A stretch of 64,000 nucleotides of DNA from Pseudofabraea citricarpa (taxonomy: Eukaryota > Ascomycota > Leotiomycetes > Helotiales > Dermateaceae): the NCBI GenBank assembly GCA_029641185.1, contig JAPWGK010000005.1, forward strand, positions 1,116,001 to 1,180,000. Reading direction: 5' to 3'. How positions within the stretch are numbered: position 1 is the stretch's first letter; each line of letters starts with the position of its first letter. The notes under the pieces were generated by a model, which was not told where the DNA came from, made no database searches, and saw only the letters and a program-made list of their open reading frames with translations. The translations under genes were made by a program, and so were the position numbers. Below, one piece after another: positions 36,695-48,560 of this stretch.

Positions 36695-38225
36695 TTACTT
36701 CCTGTTCAAGAAACACCTCCTGCCATCCCAGACGACGTCCCAACCGACGGCACCACAGACCCTCTTGAGAGATTTGCACGTGATGTACACCTCCTCGCCG
36801 ATCTCGATCCTGCGGAGCGGGACCGAATGCTGGCCGAGCAGGAAGCTCGTGACGATCTTGCGCTGCTGGAAGATGGACATGCTGCTGATATCGAGAGTCC
36901 GGATGGACCAGGTGGGCGGCGACTCAGACTCAAACTCAGCAGCAGGAGGGATAGACGCGAGGCGCTGGTGGAGTTTGCAGATGGCCACGGCTTGCGACAG
37001 CGAGGATTTGCTCGCCTCTTCTTCGGGCACGGGCGTGCGTGGCTCGTGGTATTCGTGATGCTGGTGATGCTGGTTGTTGTGCTGCTCGTCGGAATCAGAG
37101 TCGCTCGATAGTGCGAGGAACAGCGATTCTAGATCCGCGAGACGCAGGTCTGAACCCACGCTCAGCTCGTCCAGTTGCCTCGTCAGCGTCTGCAGCAGGG
37201 GCAGGTGCTCAGGCGTCATCATGGATGTCTTGATGTGCAGTTTCTTCAGCGTCCGCGGCAGATTGCCTAGCAGCCGTGAGAGGTCTTCCTCGTTGAAGAC
37301 GGCATCTTCGTGCATGGCCTTCGTATTGGCTGACAAGACCACGAGCGAGTTCTGGATCGCCGCGTGGCTGGTCAGGAATCGCACGACGTGGCGGCTCGAG
37401 AGGTATGCGCAGCAGTTGATGTTGAGCTGTGTGAGCCGCACTGTCGAGGCGAGAGCGAGCAGTGCCGACGATGGCGTGTTGGTGTTTCCTACATCGAGCA
37501 CCTGCAGTCGAGGGAGGGCCGGGAGGAGGATGTCGAAGATCTCAAACGGGAGCGTCGAACATCCATGGAGGTTTAGTTCTGTAATCGAGGGCGAGATGGC
37601 CAGGCCTCGGGTTGTGAAGAGAGTCGCAAAGGCATCTGTGAAAGCGGCCGACGTGCAGCCTTGGAAATTCAACGTCTTCAACTGCGGTAATTCGCACAGC
37701 AGTTGTCTTAGCACCGCCACGTCGGGCTCCAGATCGACTGGTGCCAGGAATGCTCGCAGGAGAGGTGTCAGGCTCAGACAGCGATGGAGATCCTGAGCCG
37801 TGATCGCTTGCAGCCTTCCGAGCTCTGATATGTCAAGCGATTGCACGTTCCGGCCAAGAGACGGATACCTGGTGAGCTGCTCGAGGAACTTGTGGAAGGT
37901 GCTCGCCTTGGAGAACCTGACGTTGCGGTACACGAGCGGGATGGCCGTCGAGTGCAGCTTCTGAGAGGTTAAGAGGCACGATAGTAGATCGTGCTGGATG
38001 TCGTTGTAGGGGTGTGAGTGTTGAGCTAGTGCTTCTGTCCCGAGACCTGGGGTACATGTTAGTCTGCTTTCTGGGGTTGGACGGGCTTGGGAACGTACGG
38101 AGCAGTTCGTTCGGTAGTCTTTCCAGATGGGCTTGCCTCTGTGCTTGTGTTTTGTTCTCCGGCTCTGTGATCTCTACTACGGATGCTGTAGCGGCCACCT
38201 TATTTCGAAGAACTACTGAAGACAT
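36695..38225 (-). CDS. F-box / leucine-rich repeat protein
   Basis: Exon 1 is 38,225-38,099 and exon 2 is 38,046-36,695, separated by a 52-nt intron (GTACGT donor, ACCCCAG acceptor). They encode 492 residues. The F-box-like segment begins at LERLPNELLR (residues 34-43) and crosses the intron into a helix containing DIQHDLLSCLLTSQ. This is followed by LVYRNVRFS, a typical sequel in fungal F-box/LRR proteins. Leucine-rich repeats follow (LDISEL, LKTLNFQGC, ITELNLHGC, LQVLDVGN, LTQLNINCC, LKKLHIKT). A His/Asn/Glu-rich loop (about residue 360) interrupts the late repeats. The expected role is a substrate adaptor of an SCF ubiquitin ligase; the substrate is unknown. Confidence 0.8.
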
Positions 38226-41200
38226 AATGATAGATGAATAGGGATGACTACTTTGGATTAGGGTAGGAACGTATAGGTTAGGTGGTTACTGAAGACCAAG
38301 ACCAAGACCAAAAGCGAGAGCAAGAGCAATAGCGAGTAAAGTGCAGAAGAGGTAGTCAAGAGGTAATGGAGCTCATTGAAGGAAGGAAGTGCATTGCAAC
38401 ATGCACTTCAGCCAGCACCGGCAGGAAGACTTATATATGAAATAAGGCCCAAACCAAACGACATGGTCTTGAACTTGGTCACACAAGTAAATCACTCACT
38501 CACGCCATGCGAGGGTAAGAAAGGCATTACGCCAACCAAGGCCAGCCCCCCAACAGAAAAACAGAAAGAAACAGACAACGAAATCAAAAAAGGCACTGGC
38601 ACGCACGAAAACATCGTGAGCGATGAGCACTTGGCCTCCGCACGCACGAAGTTTCAAGGCTGGGGCATCAGCAGGTGCTACGATGCGTCCCCCCGTAACC
38701 CCATCGAGTTACGAAGGGGTAATAAAGGGGTAAGAGAAACTCGGCTAGCCAATCCTTTCGGCCACGACGACGACGTGCTGGGAAAGACGGTGTAATGAAA
38801 AAGACTTCGAGGTGGCCTCGAACCTGGAAGCTCAAGTCATGCAAGTGGCTACTGTACTCAGCAAGGCCGGGCTCGAAAGTCGTGATTTTCCCGCAGCTGC
38901 AGCACATCCAGGTACCGGAAGCGAAGTGAAGTGTAGTGAAGGCTAAGAGAGACACGGCCACACCAAGGCCCCATGCTTTCCCATGCTTTCCATCCTCCTC
39001 CCGCCTGCCCCTTCCCCGCATTTTCCAGGCTCTGGCTCGTCTCTCGCCATGCCCGTCTCCGCATTCACCATCCCCTTCCCGGTAGGCATTATAAATCGTG
39101 CGCTGGCCGTGACTAAAGACTCAAGACGCTGCATCTCGTGAACTGCTACGACTTACCACCCCCAGAGCCTCTTATTAATAGCTTCATGGCCACGAGACGA
39201 CACCCGCCAACGTGATGGAGCTATGTTACGTAACGCCATGGCCATCGTGATTTGCCTGACGGCCTAGCTCTTAGCCGACGAGACAATAGCTGTTTGTTGG
39301 CTTAGCTTGCGTTGCTTGCACAGTGCTGTCGTCGTCGTGCTTGGGCTCTGAGAACAAAACAAAAACAAAAACCACAGGATATGACGAGATGCTGGTGTCA
39401 TTCTACGCAAGGAAGACGCAAAAATCTTATTCACTCTTTGCTGGGATTCGGCGGTTCTGTCCTCTCGGCTTCTGAGGTACACTCTTTCATGCTCGGAATA
39501 TTCATTCATTCGTCTGGCTGCCAGTCCACGATGGAAATAGAAACTTCCCATCTGCATCATGTCATGTCATCGGAAGAGGCTCCGAGGCGAGAGTTTTTTC
39601 AAACGTGTATGATGTGCTCGTCACGTGAAATGATGAAACAATGTGGGCGACAGATCGAGTCAAGTTTTCGGTCGGGAAACGGCTGTTGTTTCCCGATGAG
39701 GCCCTTTTTTCTTTTCTGTCATTTCATGTTTGACTTTTTCTGGTCTGCTGTGCTTTGTTTGTCTTAGTCAAGGAATTCAAAAGAACGCTGAGAGTGGGTA
39801 CGGGGTTGGAAAGTCTTTGACGTCAATAGCCTCCGAGGTCTCGTCATAAGCGACAGCGACGATTCCGCCATCGCGAGTAATACTATCGCTGCGGGAAATT
39901 TCCAATTCTTTGCAAACCTCCTGAAATGTAGTGAGAAATCCCGACGACGAATAATTTCTCTGCTGTTTTGCCTGGCATCTTCATTTATCCTTTGGGTTCT
40001 GTCTTCACAGTCGATTGGATATTCTTTCATACGTGTGGGCTGTCTCTAGCTAATACTCATTGTACAACCTCCTGGCAGTGTCGTAGTATAGATAGTGCTT
40101 GGCGCTTTCTCGGGAGGCTCGTGCTTCCTAACTACTTCAGGTAATCTCTACCCTTCTTCTAGGATCATAGAACTGGATATTATCAAACCGCACTGCGACT
40201 ATAACTGCGAAGTTCACTGACGCAAGTCGCCCTTAGAGCTCGTTCTTTGTGCAAGACAACAAGAAAGGATTTCTTACAGACTTAGAAACGTATGGAGAGG
40301 TATAGTTGTTATACTGTTGGTCTGTGTTTCCTGCCATTCCCTCTTGTTTAGAAAAGAGCAAGAGAGGAGATGATTGGATTGCAAAGAGGCATAGATGAGT
40401 AAGTCTGCGTAGTTTTCGCGACAGGGTTCGTACGGAACCGTTTAGGGATAACGCAAGAAGCGCATACTCGCGGCATACTGCAAGGCATTCTGTCACTTCC
40501 AGGAACACCTAGTTTAGAGTTCCGACTGCAAACCTTAAAGAACTGCATCGAGATATCATGTTGAGAGAATTAAGCCAAGGTGGAGTGGAGTGCAGTGTTC
40601 CACACGGTCTGCAAATCAAATCATGTCAGATCATCAGATATCTCTCACTCAACGAACTCTTACCATCCACCACATACATCTTCCCTCGACGAGAGTAAGC
40701 TTCTCCGGATGCATTTCCCTCTTTCAATCAGATTCAGGTTTCCCTGTAGACGACATGCTAGCACTTGCGGGATTTGTCAGGTTTGGTTCTCACTAATATG
40801 TCAAATTGGAAAACATTCTAGGAGGGGGGTGAGGTGACAATAAAAGTAAAACTCGTAGTAGTAGACTTAAGCTCTTTGGATCTGACTAACAAGCCCCCGA
40901 ATGTTTGTATCGTAACCCCATCTTGGTTGCGAAGGAATATTTGTGGACAAAATATACTGTGTGCATATTACCGTACATGTAAATATCCTTCTCTAGGGGC
41001 GTTGGGGGCAGATCGGTTCAACCAATACACGACTCTAGCAAGTTCCTTTTACATTTTAAAATCAAAAGCTGAGTCTAAAATCTTGCATGTGTAATTCTTT
41101 CCTTCTCTTAGTAAAATTATTAGTGTACTGCCAAGAGATAGGTTACGGGGAGGGAATAGGAAATGATAATATGCTGAGGATTATAGAAAGAAAGACCATA

Positions 41201-41686
41201 CATAATTGGAAAAGAATCGGATAATCAATTCAAGAGAGAAGGAGGTCATCAAATCTGTGGTAATTCTATCTATGCGTATATGTGACGATGACTCCCTTTT
41301 GTTCCTCTTTCCTCGGGTAGCTCAGGCCTGAAGATAGTAGTATCTAAGGTAGCAACCCACTTTCCTGCACGTGATACATCGACTTGTTCCTGCTCCAATA
41401 TTATAAGAAATTTGCCCTTCTCGACCTATATACTTGATTCTAGAATATCGTTTTATCTCCGAGATGTGTAGTGCCCTTTCTTTACCAGATATCTGTCGAG
41501 AATTCATGGACACAAAACATGTGATATAGAATGTGGAATATATTACACGTGACTGCGGCAGACGAGATTGAAGATGATGACACGACGCTTGGGCTTAACT
41601 TCTAGTAACGACATACTTACCATCTAGCTACAATTTGGAGCTGGACTAAATATTGTAGGCGGACTCGAATTACTTAATTTTTCGAC
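38226..41686. other. 3.4-kb interval with no convincing gene
   Basis: It includes the promoter of the F-box gene, with GACCAA and GAGCAA short tandem repeats at about 38,290-38,330 and a TATATGAAAT-like site at about 38,433. On the minus strand, about 39,777-39,985 holds a 67-residue open frame with no start codon and plausible protein composition. It ends PTPYPLSAFF before TGA at 39,777-39,779, and could be the last exon of a short spliced gene. No matching upstream exon was found. The rest, to 41,686, shows nothing I can support. Confidence 0.4.
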
Positions 41687-44356
41687 ATGGACGATACCAT
41701 GCAGCCGAGGCCTTCTAAAACTTGTAACAGCTGTAAAGTCCGGAAAGTTCGGTGTCTGAGTAAACTCATCGATTCCTCGGGGCTGTATTTTGAACCACAA
41801 GTTAATATGTCTATAATCCAGAATCAACAGACGCAAACAGTTCCACTTGTACCAATTGCCTTGCAAGTACTCTACACCCTTTGACACTCGGTACTAATCG
41901 TTTTATATAGAAGCGTGGTGAGCTATGCCAATATAGCCTCAACAGACGAGCGCTCAAACGCTCAACGCAGAAACTTGCTTCTGCACACACCGGTAAAGCT
42001 CATTCCTCAGCCTTGTGGTTCTTCGTGAAATCTTGTTGGAAGTGAGGGAGTTGACGTCTGGTTACAAAGGTCTAACTCCTTCCGCGTCACCTATTCCAGT
42101 AGGACAACGGCAGTATTCCGATGAATCATTTTACAGTAATACCATATCGAGATCTCCGTCAGGAGCGGCATCTGTTTTTATACCAGCTCAATCTTCTCAA
42201 GCGACTTCAGACGAGCAGTATATCGATCGGATACTTAACAAGCAGGTTGGTGGTATAGAATTTGATGACGAAAGCTCCATATTGAAGGTCAAAGTCTCTT
42301 GGTCCTTTACTGATTACTTTAGCTAATATGTATTTGCGCGTGAAGGTTCATGATAGTCACCGTAAGATATTATTTCTACATGCAAGATAGGATATTTGCT
42401 GAATTGACGTGCTTCATCTAGTTGGCAGTTCAGGAATTGCGTTTTTTGCCGAGAGCAAATTGAATTCTATAACGAAGCGCCTGGGTCATTCCAAGTTCAA
42501 GGATGTTCTTGAGCAGCTAGCAACTAGTATACACTCGCTTTTAGGCCGCACTTCTAATCCCCTGGGCTCTTTCATTTCAGACTCTCAATCAGTTACTCTA
42601 CCCCAGATTACTCCGGAAACTACAGAATGTTACATCAAAGGTAAATCAGACTCAATCCTGAAATGACTTATGCACATCATCTAACTTGTTGGTTGGCAGA
42701 GTATTTTGCCAATACACACCGGATGTACCCTTTTTTAGATCGGCAAGTATTCGAAGAGCAATCGTACAGCACTTCGTCGCAGTCAAAAAGCCATTCTTTT
42801 TTAGCAACCTATTATACTGTACTCGCCTTGGGGTCTCAATTTAAAAGCAACACTGCTTTTGATTCAAGGGAGGGGATGGCGTGGATGTTTTATCAGAGTG
42901 CTTTAAGACTACTGCCCGATATATTGGTAGCAAAGGTGACACTCGAAGACGTACAGGAAAGTTGTCTCCTACCACGACATGAACTTAGTACTGACTTGTC
43001 GCAGGCGGTAACTTTGATGGTCTGCCAACGGACATGCTGTACATGTGCTGTTTATCAGGCTGACCTTTTGCTAGGCTATCTTCGCTCACAATGCCTCATG
43101 TGTGCACCTTGGGCATATATTAACCTCAGAGGCAGGAAGAATGATACAATTACTCAAGTCTAACAAAATACCACAGAGCGGGAGAAGTGAAAAATTCTTT
43201 CAGAGAACATTTTGGGTCATCTACATTATAGACAAGATGTCATCTTTTGCGTGCAGTAGGACATCTGTATGTCTTCACTCCTAGAGAGAAGCGGCTTACG
43301 CTGACTGAGGCTCATAGTTCTTCCTGGATTACGATATCTCTACTCCATTCTTCGTCACTACGGAAGCAACGTTTGGTGATTTTGACTGGTTCCTGTCAGC
43401 AGCTCGGTTTGCCCGTCTGGTTTCTAGGGCTTATGAGCAGCTTTTCTCTACCAGCGCTGCTCTGAAAAACAGAAAGTCGATCTTGGTCGCTGTTGATGCT
43501 CTAAAAGGTGATTTAGAAGCATGGCGATTATCCGTTCCTTCGACTTTCCGCCCCAAGGACAATTTTCATGTCTCTGACGCTCTAGACCGGATCTCGATAG
43601 CAGTTTTGATCAAAACACATTATCAATACTACAGCGTCGTCATTGCTCTCGCTCGGCTTTCTCTACGCACCCTCAGCGAGCAGCCTGACCGGGAGGCGAA
43701 GAGCAAACAAGATCTTTTACACTCTGCGCATATGATAATTGAGCTGACGGCCTTCATCGAGATGGAAGCGTACACACCTATCTGGTACATTGTCCGTGGT
43801 TCCTCTTCGCAGTCTTCTCTGACGACTTCTAGGGTCCTTGGCTCCGTGCCACTCTCAGCTTTATTTATCTTGTTTGACAGCATTGTCTACAGTCCGCTCC
43901 ACCCTCGGACCCGCATCAACCTTGCTGCAATGGGCGTGGCGGCGAGTTATTTCTGTCGCCTGGAATATGCGTCCTGTGGCTCTTTTCGTTCTTGCATGCT
44001 CTCGGACGTTGCCAAGATGGCGCAACAATACGTGAAAGATGTGGAATCACGAGGCGAGATTGAAGCTGCAACTTCTAATGGCAGCTATAACAGCACCAAA
44101 GATAGAGACACGGCACCATCTTACCCTCTTCCTGTCTCCTCGCTACCTCCGGTAAGCTACCTAATTCCACTACTCGATCTTCTCGCTTGAACTGACCATC
44201 TACTAGGATAACAATGACCCGTTTGACACTCAATTCGCCTCCCAACCCGTCGACGATCCGATGCCGCCTATCTACGAGGAAAACTTTGAGAGTTTTGATC
44301 TTCTGAGCTTCTTCGACTATGGCATGCTTGAACTGAATGGTTTCCAGCAAGGATAA
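41687..44356 (+). CDS. Zn2Cys6 transcription factor, eleven exons
   Basis: Exons: 41,687-41,759; 41,831-41,862; 41,911-41,992; 42,043-42,287; 42,346-42,361; 42,422-42,640; 42,700-42,950; 43,005-43,019; 43,075-43,266; 43,318-44,151; 44,207-44,356. Joined they keep one frame and give 702 residues. The zinc cluster (cysteines 13, 16, 23, 31, 34, 41) is CX2CX6CX7CX2CX6C and is built from three exons. Intron 2 must use a GC donor (GCAAGT) with a TACTAAT branch. The fungal_trans domain runs from YFANTHRMYPFLDRQVF through AVTLMAIFAHNASCVHLG and TFWVIYIIDK to DYDISTPFF. Exons 5 and 8 are only 16 and 15 nt. Exon 3's end (41,992/42,043) is the least certain junction. It lies at the left end of the metabolic gene run and may regulate it. 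Confidence 0.8.
41863..41910 (+). other. GC-AG intron inside the zinc cluster
   Basis: Only a GC donor (GCAAGT at 41,863) restores both the frame and the canonical CX6C spacing of the last two zinc-cluster cysteines. The GT three bases downstream gives the wrong phase. The branch TACTAAT and acceptor TATATAG are strong. Confidence 0.7.
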
Positions 44357-44691
44357 ATAACACCAGACGAAAAACAGGGAACTAGCTGGCTCTCACGCAC
44401 GCGGAATGTTTTAATATCTTTGTAATTTTTCGTTTTAGCTTCTTGAGTTGTGTTAATAGGGAAAAAAACTTTAATCGATGATTTTCATTCTTCTGGTTGC
44501 CAAAATATACTGCCTGGATCAAGCCAAAAACTCTTTTCCCTTTATTTTACCTGCTTTGGATTTTTTTCTTTCTTCCGAAATGCTTTAGTGCAAGAGTTGG
44601 ATCTCAGCATTTTATCTACTTATGATACATTGCATTTACTCGAACTTATCACGTTCGGTTTCAAAAAATGACAACAAGTATTAGTGGAAAA

Positions 44692-44713
44692 GGGGGGGGG
44701 GGGGGGGGGGGGG
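44692..44713. repeat. Poly-G homopolymer, 22 bases
   Basis: Twenty-two uninterrupted guanines. Such runs can form quadruplexes. They are also places where sequencing length is unreliable. Confidence 0.9.
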
Positions 44714-44790
44714 CATCTCGAGATTTCTAAAATGGCTACTTGGTTTATGCGCGGGCGTTCATAGAGTTTCCCGTGTGTTCGCTGGCAAAG

Positions 44791-44823
44791 TCCGAGTTCC
44801 GAAAGCTGTTCCGAAAGCCGAAC
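44791..44823. promoter_or_regulatory. Cluster of four CCGA motifs
   Basis: TCCGA, TTCCGAAAGC, TTCCGAAAGC and CCGAAC follow each other within 33 bp. CGG/CCG triplets are the half-sites recognised by Zn2Cys6 proteins, and similar clusters recur at 48.6, 52.2 and 56.2 kb. The position, downstream of a regulator and 2 kb from the transporter's 3' end, fits no present promoter. The Tc1 insertion at 45,076 may have disturbed the layout. Confidence 0.4.
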
Positions 44824-45075
44824 TAAGGCCGCGATGGCCTTCGATGAGCTCGTATTGCTAAGGTCCAAGCATTCAATACATGCACGCCTGATCTGGTAAG
44901 GAGGGTTATCGGGGCACCAGTTTATCTTCTCTAGACAGAATCGAAGTCTCTGCTGGCTTGGTGGCTGGTACTGTATAAATCCTAATATATTTAAGGGAGT
45001 AAAGTCCAGCCACCTTTTTCGCTTACACAACAGGAGTTAGTGAAGCGAGAAAAGGAGGTCACCATCAAGATCCTC

Positions 45076-45115
45076 CACCAGTGGTGGTTAGTGCTCGTGT
45101 AATACTATAATTTCA
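45076..45115 (+). repeat. Left terminal inverted repeat of the Tc1/mariner element
   Basis: It starts CACCAGTGGTGGTTAGTGCT and pairs with the reverse complement of 46,469-46,508, with a few transitions between them. Confidence 0.75.
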
Positions 45116-46468
45116 GCCTCAAAACAGTATTTTAATCGATTTTTTAATTGAATTTACTATAACGTTATTTTAATTACCTTTCCTCCTGTTTTTACAAGTT
45201 CCTTATATCTCCGAGGTATATCTGTAATACGAGCTCGGATCTTATCTATTATAATTCTAGCTTATTCTTCCTATAATATATCTTCTAACTTATCTAGAGA
45301 ATAATATACTCTTTTTCGTATTCTTTGTTTTAGAATATTCTAAATACCTTCCTTAGGATTTAGATCTAGTAATTAGGTAGGATAATTAAGGTTATTAATC
45401 TAATTAGCCTCTTTTAACTTTATTACTAGGCCTCTCTTCCTTATATTATATAAGAGATCTCTATCCTCTTATAAAAGCTAGTTCTAAGGATCTTGTAGCT
45501 TAGCTTCGTATATAGCCTGAATATATACTAGTAAAAGCCTCTTATAATAGTATTTTTAAGTTATCTAGTTACCTTTTAGTTTAACTTTTTTCTTGTAAGA
45601 AAGAGAAGCCTCCTAATATAAAACACAGACGTTAAACTCTTTCTTTATCTTATATTTTGACTTTCTTAGCTTAGGAGGGCGATAAGGTTTAATAATTATA
45701 TCTTCTTTATTATTATAAAACTCTAGCCTAGGTACTTTTACGTACTAATTAATCTAGGTAATAATATATAACTTAATACCCTTTTTCTCGCCTCTTTCCT
45801 ATATATTCTCTACGTGATATTAAGTTCCTTATTCCCGTAGAATATATTCCTATAAAATAGAAGTAGGATTAATATACGCCTCGTCTATAAAAAAGATATA
45901 CTACTAGAAATCCTCTACTAATTTACCTAGGTATTTTCTGTTATAATTCGTACGAGAATAATAATTTTCTATAAAAATCTTCTTCTTAATATACGTATAT
46001 TTATAGTACTAGGCTCGTTTTATATACCTTTAAGGTATTCGACGTAACTAGCGTAGTTAAACCTCGATCTTATAATATTCGATTTAGGTATCGTAGGCTT
46101 AGTTTCGTATAGGATTTCGCGAAGGAGAAACAAGTGCCTGGCAGGCTTCTTTTAATACTTTTAACGTGCTACCGATCTTCTCAGATAACCTCCTTGTTCT
46201 TTTCTTTATATCAGATCTAAGATTCTCGCGTTAGCGTAGCTACCGAAGGCCTATTAATTTATCGATCTATTAATCCCTTAAAACCTAAGCGATCGAGATT
46301 CTAGGCTTACGAGAGTCGTACGCAGAGAAGAAGCGTATTCTTTTTCGTGTAGTATAATCAGGAACATAAATCGGTCGATCTAGAGTAGTTTCGCGGGCCT
46401 TAGAGCGTATAATTAGAGCTATATTAAGGGTTATTGAAAGTTAGTGTTTTTATCAAATCTGAAGTTCG

Positions 46469-46508
46469 CCAAATTATAGTGTTACACGAGCACTGACTAC
46501 CACTGGTG
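46469..46508 (-). repeat. Right terminal inverted repeat of the Tc1/mariner element
   Basis: Inverted, it starts CACCAGTGGTAGTCAGTGCT. It keeps CAGTG where the left end has TAGTG, so it is the less mutated end. No clean TA duplication is visible next to either end. Confidence 0.75.
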
Positions 46509-46890
46509 CTCCCTATGAATTACTTACCTAATAAAGGCTGAAGAGAAGTAGAGAGTTATTCAAAAACAAATTGGCTCCCTCACCAGGGGCAGAAAATAGA
46601 AATCTCTCATCCACTATTACTGTGTGAGAAACATGGAAAAACGCAGTAGCATCTCAAAAACATGCTGTGGATATTTCGTGGGCTCAAAAGCTTCTGGGCC
46701 AGGACATGCAAACAGTGGATAGTTCGATTGAGCAGGGACATATATAAATTGCGTAGCAGATGAGGTGCCTAACATGCTATAATGTTCAAATTATACATAC
46801 AACTAGAATACAGAATCCTCACCGACTCTTCAAGGTCTCTAAATATGACCTATCATCGTCATAAATAACCGTGCATGTTCAGAGTAGGTC

Positions 46891-48431
46891 CTAAACTTTC
46901 CGACCTCTAAGATGTAACATTGTTGAGGCAACAGTTCGAATAGTTCCGATGGAGATAGCAGAGACAGCAAATAGCTGCAATCCCAAGAAATCGACACTCC
47001 GTTGCCGCGCTAAGATTGCTCCAAGAATAGGGAGGCCGGTGAGACACCTAGGGGATGTAAGTTAGATGGATAAGCTGAGAAATATATTGGACTCAACTCA
47101 CGATAGAGCAACTGAGGTTTGATAGGTGCCTAAGCGCTGACCAAGTGTCTCGATACTCCCTGCGTTCGCCACGCACGGGATCATTAGTGAGATGTAAGCA
47201 CCACTTGGAATGCCATAAATCAAGGCAAACACAATTATGCCCGCATGAGAGTGGTGGTAATTGAATGGTATCCAAAGGCAAAGAATACATAGTCCTAGCA
47301 AAAAGGCAACAGCGCTGATTACTTTGAAATGCCCTATCCTATCTCCGATGTGGGGAGCAACAATACGGCTTACGATTGATGTGGCACTAAAGATCTGTAA
47401 GTTCATTTCTATGTAATTCTTGCCTTGAAAATCTTACTTGATCATAGATATGAGGTAAAGTGCGCCTGACGACGAGAAGCCAATGGTTTTAGCCATACTG
47501 GGGAGGTAATCGAATGGTGCCCAAAGTCCCCACCTTTAAGCTGTCAGCATCAAGAAAGATGGTGTTGACCATTCGAGCTAACATGATGAAAAAGGAGCCA
47601 AAAGTGTAGAGTCCAAATTTAGCATCCTGGAACAGACTCAAATCGAACCATTTTGAATCCATGTCCCATTTCTTGCGTGGTAAGCGGGCCGTGACAAGAA
47701 AACAGGATAGAGTGAGAATAATTCCAATCATCAGCGCCGCATAGCGCATGGTGCTATATAGACCGATTTCCGCAGAGATTTTGTCGAAGAAGATTGGAAA
47801 TATAACTCCGCCTTCAGCTTCTTTAGTCATGGGGTAAGCAGAAGAGGCGAGTAAATATCTTACCAAGACTGCTGCCAGAACTAGCAATACCAACGCCAAG
47901 TCCCCGGCGTTTTACGAACCACTGTCCTACGCAAACCATGGAAGTGGTAAAAATGCCTCCTGCTCCTAATCCGAAGCCGATCCCCTGGGACAGAAATATC
48001 TGGTAGTATTCTCTACTGAGACTCGTCATGCAGAGCGAGAAAACGCATAGTATAGTACATGGGTATAGGACCGGGTTTGGTCCATATGTGTCGACAATTC
48101 GGCCAAAGAAGGAGCCAGGAGCCCACATCAGCGCTAATTGGGTTGCAAATATCCAAGAGATCTCAGAGGCAGAGTAATTACTTAGTGTTGTTGTCTCGTA
48201 TTTTGCCTGGAAGACACCGATTCTACAGGTTGGACGCAGTCTGTCAGTAAATTCGTGGGAGATATGATTAAACGGTTTTGCATACGCGTTTAGGAAACCA
48301 AAAGTAGAGAAAAGACAGAAGAAGGAGCCTATGACACACAGCCAGCCCTTAAGTCCTTCCTCTTCAGGAAGTCCCGTGGCATCTTCGGCCTCTAAAGCTT
48401 CACTTGACCTAATTTTGGACCTAAAATTCAT
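46891..48431 (-). CDS. MFS transporter, monocarboxylate (MCT/SLC16-like) type
   Basis: Six exons on the minus strand: 48,431-48,286; 48,222-47,864; 47,811-47,583; 47,533-47,438; 47,386-47,102; 47,047-46,891. They encode 423 residues and all introns (49-63 nt) are GT-AG. The protein shows the signature of the fungal MCT-like family. [16 protein letters not shown] lies across intron 1, then [60 protein letters not shown], near helices 4-5, crosses intron 2. [19 protein letters not shown] crosses intron 3, and [15 protein letters not shown] crosses intron 4. The start is ATG 48,429-48,431; the open frame upstream has no ATG. These proteins import monocarboxylates or related small acids at the plasma membrane; the substrate here is unknown. 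It is divergent from the CocE-type hydrolase gene (425 bp), with a shared motif-rich promoter. Confidence 0.88.
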
Positions 48432-48560
48432 GTCTGGATCTCTGTTTGAGAATTCTGCCCTTTTTTCTGGTTTCCAACAATGATGATGCACATATTTATA
48501 GCTAAGTTAAATAATGATACTATACACAGTATTACCATGAAAGCAAGTTATTGCGTAATA

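Larger units (their letters stand above)
44357..45075. other. 3' flank of the Zn2Cys6 gene with a G tract and CCGA motifs
   Basis: No gene is supported. A run of 22 consecutive G lies at 44,692-44,713, and a cluster of CCGA motifs at 44,791-44,823 (listed separately). A minus-strand frame over 44,790-45,030 has no recognisable domain and no clear start. Confidence 0.5.
45076..46508 (-). mobile_element. RIP-marked Tc1/mariner-type DNA transposon
   Basis: A 1,433-bp element has imperfect terminal inverted repeats of about 40 bp (45,076-45,115 and 46,469-46,508), both beginning CACCAGTGG and containing GTGCTCGTGTAA. Its transposase lies on the minus strand. Reading through stops near 45,580-45,190 gives a Tc1/mariner DDE_3 end. 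A degraded second catalytic block reads QEDRD-like, followed by DLNPKEGI-NILKQRIRKRV, DKLEDIL and RARI-DIPRRYKELVKTGGK. Many Trp and Gln codons are stops (TGG to TAG, CAG to TAG), as RIP produces. The element is dead. It lies between the 11-exon regulator and the MFS gene. Confidence 0.85.

Noticed and set aside
37074..37796. 240-residue plus-strand frame opposite the F-box/LRR gene
   Set aside because: Antisense shadow; GC-rich codon composition alone explains the length.
39312..39767. 151-residue plus-strand frame
   Set aside because: Composition rich in Cys, Met and Phe with no domain; looks like non-coding sequence.
44620..45030. 136-residue minus-strand frame
   Set aside because: It runs through the poly-G tract, giving a poly-proline artefact, and has no clear start or family.
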